From an uncultured Prevotellaceae bacterium (GTDB lineage: Bacteria; Bacteroidota; Bacteroidia; Bacteroidales; Bacteroidaceae): DNA of 9,109 nucleotides. The translations under genes and the position numbers were made by a program. The stretch covers positions 1 through 9,109 of the forward strand of contig CAMHPM010000042.1 of assembly GCA_946187025.1 (NCBI GenBank), given 5' to 3'. Below, one piece after another: positions 7,302 to 9,109 of this stretch. Numbering within the stretch: the first letter of the stretch is position 1; the number at the start of each line of letters is the position of its first letter. The notes beneath the pieces were generated by a model. It searched no databases and was not told the DNA's origin. It was given only the letters and a program-made list of their open reading frames with translations.

Positions 7302-7347
7302 GAAAGGTCGCCAATGCACATTGTGTTGCATTGGCGACCTTTCTTTT
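7302..7347 (+). terminator. Strong intrinsic terminator, possibly bidirectional
   Basis: A perfect 17-bp stem (7302-7318 with 7327-7343) encloses an 8-nt loop and is followed by TTTT at 7344-7347. It ends the kelch-AraC transcript after the repeat array. It also lies downstream of the minus-strand small gene; read that way the stem is followed by a weaker GTCTTG, so termination in that direction is possible but less sure. Confidence 0.86.
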
Positions 7348-7396
7348 ATAGGATTTAGGGTGTCTGTCTATGTTGTGTTGAAGTGGAGGGTTGTTA

Positions 7397-7564
7397 CTAA
7401 AACTCCTCCCATTCGACACGACCTGGAGCCAGACCTTCGCCTATCTCCTTGCCACTGAGTCCGCCTCCGCTTTCGGTTTCTGTCTCCGAGAGGTTTGCCA
7501 TAGTTATGCTACCGAGTTCCACGTCTTCAACAACGGTTACTGGTATTAAATACGTTTTCTTCAT
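7397..7564 (-). CDS. Small acidic 55-residue peptide, unknown function
   Basis: ATG at 7564, TAG at 7399-7397. The product begins MKKTYLIPVTVVEDVELGSI, then a Thr/Ser/Glu-rich middle (NLSETETESGGGLSGKEIGE), and ends LAPGRVEWEEF. It is strongly acidic with a basic first three residues, no cysteines and no membrane helix. The MKK-T/I-Y-x-x-P opening, loose middle and Arg plus Trp/acidic ending resemble short, uncharacterised peptides that are common in Prevotella and other Bacteroidales; that is recognition from memory, not a search. The A-rich AGAAAAGACA before the ATG is a normal start context here. No consensus promoter is seen between it and the surface-protein gene, so it may rely on readthrough. 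Its length, clean start and family-like ends argue that it is real; expression is unproven. Confidence 0.62.
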   Translation of the reverse strand: MKKTYLIPVTVVEDVELGSITMANLSETETESGGGLSGKEIGEGLAPGRVEWEEF

Positions 7565-7610
7565 TGTCTTTTCTGTTAATGATGTTTCTTATTAAAACGT
7601 TGCAACAAAC

Positions 7611-7646
7611 CCTGCCCCTACCCTCAATCGAAGGGAGAGGGGCAGG
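7611..7646 (-). terminator. GC-rich hairpin after the surface-protein gene
   Basis: CCTGCCCCT (7611-7619) pairs with AGGGGCAGG (7638-7646), and inside that CCCT (7621-7624) pairs with AGGG (7632-7635), with a small internal mismatch and a 7-nt loop. On the minus strand it starts 9 nt past the stop of the surface-protein gene and is followed by GTTTGTTGC, only a modest T-tract. It is probably a terminator or a 3'-end stabilising structure. Confidence 0.55.
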
Positions 7647-7655
7647 TATGTAAAA

Positions 7656-9109
7656 TCACTTAATAAGCACTTTCTTGCCGTCTATGATGTTGAGGCCACG
7701 CTGCACTCCGTCGAGCTTCTGGCCGCTCATGTTATAGATGCCATTGATTTGCTTCTTGTTGTACATCTCGAAGTCAGCAATGTCGGTAGGCACTGCGTCG
7801 TCTTCGAATATGTAGCGCACCTTCGATTCGCCGGCAACAAATGCTGTAGGCACTTGCAGGTATGCACGCTGTGCAGCCAGCTTCGATGTGCCGTCAGCCT
7901 TGGCGAGGTAGAATCCGAGTCCGTCTTCAGCGTTACCAAGCAGGTAGTTGGTCATCGTACCGCTTGTCTGACTAATGTTTGCAGCAGTGAGTTGTGCCAC
8001 GAGCATGTTCACATAATATGCCTGAGAGGTTACGTATGGCACCTTGTATGTACCGGCTGCTCCCTTGAGGATAACGCCTGTACCAGCAGGAACATCGTAA
8101 ACACGGACGAGAAGCACTGTGTTGGTGCCCTTGTTGTAGCCGCCTGCAATGTATGCACGCACGTCGCTGCCAGTGAAGTCGAGGTCTTTGCTGCAGCTGA
8201 ATGTGCAGATTCCGAGGCTTCCGATAGTGATGAATTCCTTGGTCGAAGCGAATGTAGCAACTACAGCCACGTCGCCGCTCACGCTGGCAATGGTGTATTT
8301 ACCATCCGCTACGCTTGATGTCACGTCGGTGCCGTTTATGGTAAGGGCAGAGAGTGTACGGTCAGGATCGTCGGCGATTGTGATGGTGACGCTTTCGCCA
8401 TACTTCGGTGAGTTGTTGGATGCTGTCACGCCTGCACCGCTGATGCTTACTGCATAGGTTGCTTCGGTCCATGTAGCGGTGTAGCTGCGGTTGCCGGTCG
8501 AGCCCTTAGCCACGCTAACCTCTTCGGTTGCTGATGTGAGGTCGGTGCCGGTCCATCCTGCGAAGAGGTAATGTTCGCGGGTTGGGTTGTTGAGTGTGAA
8601 GGCAGCAGTCTCGATGTTGTATGATGTTGGGTTAGCTGTCGATACGGTTCCGCCTGCAAGGTCGTAAGTGATGGTGTAGGTCACTGGTGTCCATGTAGCG
8701 GTGTAGGTGCGGTTGCCCATCGAGCCCTTAGCTACGGTCACTGTAGCGGTTGCTGCGCCGAGGTCGGTGCCGGTCCATCCTGCGAAGGTGTAGCCGTTGC
8801 GGGTTGGGTTGGTGAGTGTGAATGCAGCCGATTCGATGTTATAGGTTGCAGGATTGTCGGTTGCAACGGCTCCGCCTGCGAGGTCGTAGGTCACATTATA
8901 TGTAATAGGAGTCCATGTAGCAACATAGCTGCGGTCGCCTATAGAGCCCTTAGCAATGGTTACAGCAGTGGTTGCTGCAGTGAGGTCGGTGCCGGTCCAT
9001 CCTGCGAAGGTGTAGCCCTCGCGGGTTGGGTTGGTGAGTGCGAAGGCAGCGGTCTCGATGTTGTAGGTTGCTGGGTTAGGTGTTGCAACGGCTCCGCCTG
9101 CGAGGTCGT
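7656..9109 (-). CDS. Repeat-rich surface protein with InlB-type repeats and C-terminal tail (5' end cut by window)
   Basis: The minus-strand frame is open to the window edge, so the start lies outside; the GTG at 8894 is internal to a repeat. Visible order from the N-terminal side: three tandem 74-residue repeats of the Listeria-Bacteroides (InlB B-repeat, Flg_new) kind, with signatures TYDLAGG, NPTREGYTFAGWTGTDL and AKGSxGxRxYxATW; then a related single domain (about 8459-8247) with SPKYGESVTITI and VSGDVAVVATF; then a region of about 145 residues (8231-7799) that I do not recognise; and a final tail INGIYNMSGQKL...GLNIIDGKKVLIK (about 7745-7659). Such IYN-x-x-GQK...GKK tails are common at the ends of secreted Bacteroidales proteins and resemble type IX secretion sorting tails, though whether this one is a true signal is uncertain. 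Probably cell-surface or secreted; binding partner unknown. Confidence 0.87.
   Translation of the reverse strand, partial: DLAGGAVATPNPATYNIETAAFALTNPTREGYTFAGWTGTDLTAATTAVTIAKGSIGDRSYVATWTPITYNVTYDLAGGAVATDNPATYNIESAAFTLTNPTRNGYTFAGWTGTDLGAATATVTVAKGSMGNRTYTATWTPVTYTITYDLAGGTVSTANPTSYNIETAAFTLNNPTREHYLFAGWTGTDLTSATEEVSVAKGSTGNRSYTATWTEATYAVSISGAGVTASNNSPKYGESVTITIADDPDRTLSALTINGTDVTSSVADGKYTIASVSGDVAVVATFASTKEFITIGSLGICTFSCSKDLDFTGSDVRAYIAGGYNKGTNTVLLVRVYDVPAGTGVILKGAAGTYKVPYVTSQAYYVNMLVAQLTAANISQTSGTMTNYLLGNAEDGLGFYLAKADGTSKLAAQRAYLQVPTAFVAGESKVRYIFEDDAVPTDIADFEMYNKKQINGIYNMSGQKLDGVQRGLNIIDGKKVLIK
8442..9109 (-). repeat. Three 222-bp coding tandem repeats
   Basis: Units at about 8886-9107 (cut two bases short of the window edge), 8664-8885 and 8442-8663, each 222 bp or 74 codons, within the surface-protein gene. 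The block encoding AGWTGTDL is nearly unchanged at DNA level in all three (GAGGTCGGTGCCGGTCCATC on the + strand). The first two units are the most alike at protein level; the third, nearest the C-terminus, has diverged (EHYLFAGW, TWTEATY). More units probably lie beyond the window. Confidence 0.93.

Noticed and set aside
7656..8894. GTG at 8894 as the start of the surface protein.
   Set aside because: The frame stays open beyond it and encodes another full repeat of the same family up to the window edge.

Overview
The window looks like chromosomal DNA from a Bacteroidales bacterium, in the range of Prevotellaceae or Muribaculaceae. The evidence is a gldH gene, a RicT/PSP1 protein with the phylum's cysteine-rich N-terminus, promoters of the Bacteroidetes type (TTG-N19-TAnnTTTG), start codons without Shine-Dalgarno sequences, and a surface protein ending in a tail typical of this order. 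The species cannot be fixed from the sequence alone.

The left half (1-5303) is conserved housekeeping DNA. It begins inside rodA, the cell-wall SEDS polymerase, on the + strand. rodA converges with a minus-strand pair, ricT then gldH, joined by an ATGA stop/start overlap and driven by a well-formed promoter at 2973-3003. Further right on the minus strand is priA, the replication-restart helicase. It appears to lack about 11 residues just before the Walker A motif, and its -7 element lies almost on its start codon.

The right half (5304-9109) is accessory in character. A near-perfect promoter at 5389-5419 drives a 570-residue protein with a signal peptide, an extracytoplasmic kelch-like propeller, one membrane span and a cytoplasmic AraC-type DNA-binding domain. 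There is no kinase, so it reads as a one-component transmembrane regulator. Directly after its stop come six near-identical 20-bp tandem repeats with internal dyad symmetry plus a decayed seventh copy, then a terminator with a perfect 17-bp stem. Converging from the right on the minus strand are a small gene for a 55-residue acidic peptide, a hairpin, and the 3' part of a repeat-rich surface protein with three 74-residue InlB-type repeats, which runs off the window.

The strongest candidate for something undescribed is the kelch-membrane-AraC regulator together with the 20-bp array in its 3' untranslated region. The second is the small peptide gene. A functional link between them is inference only.
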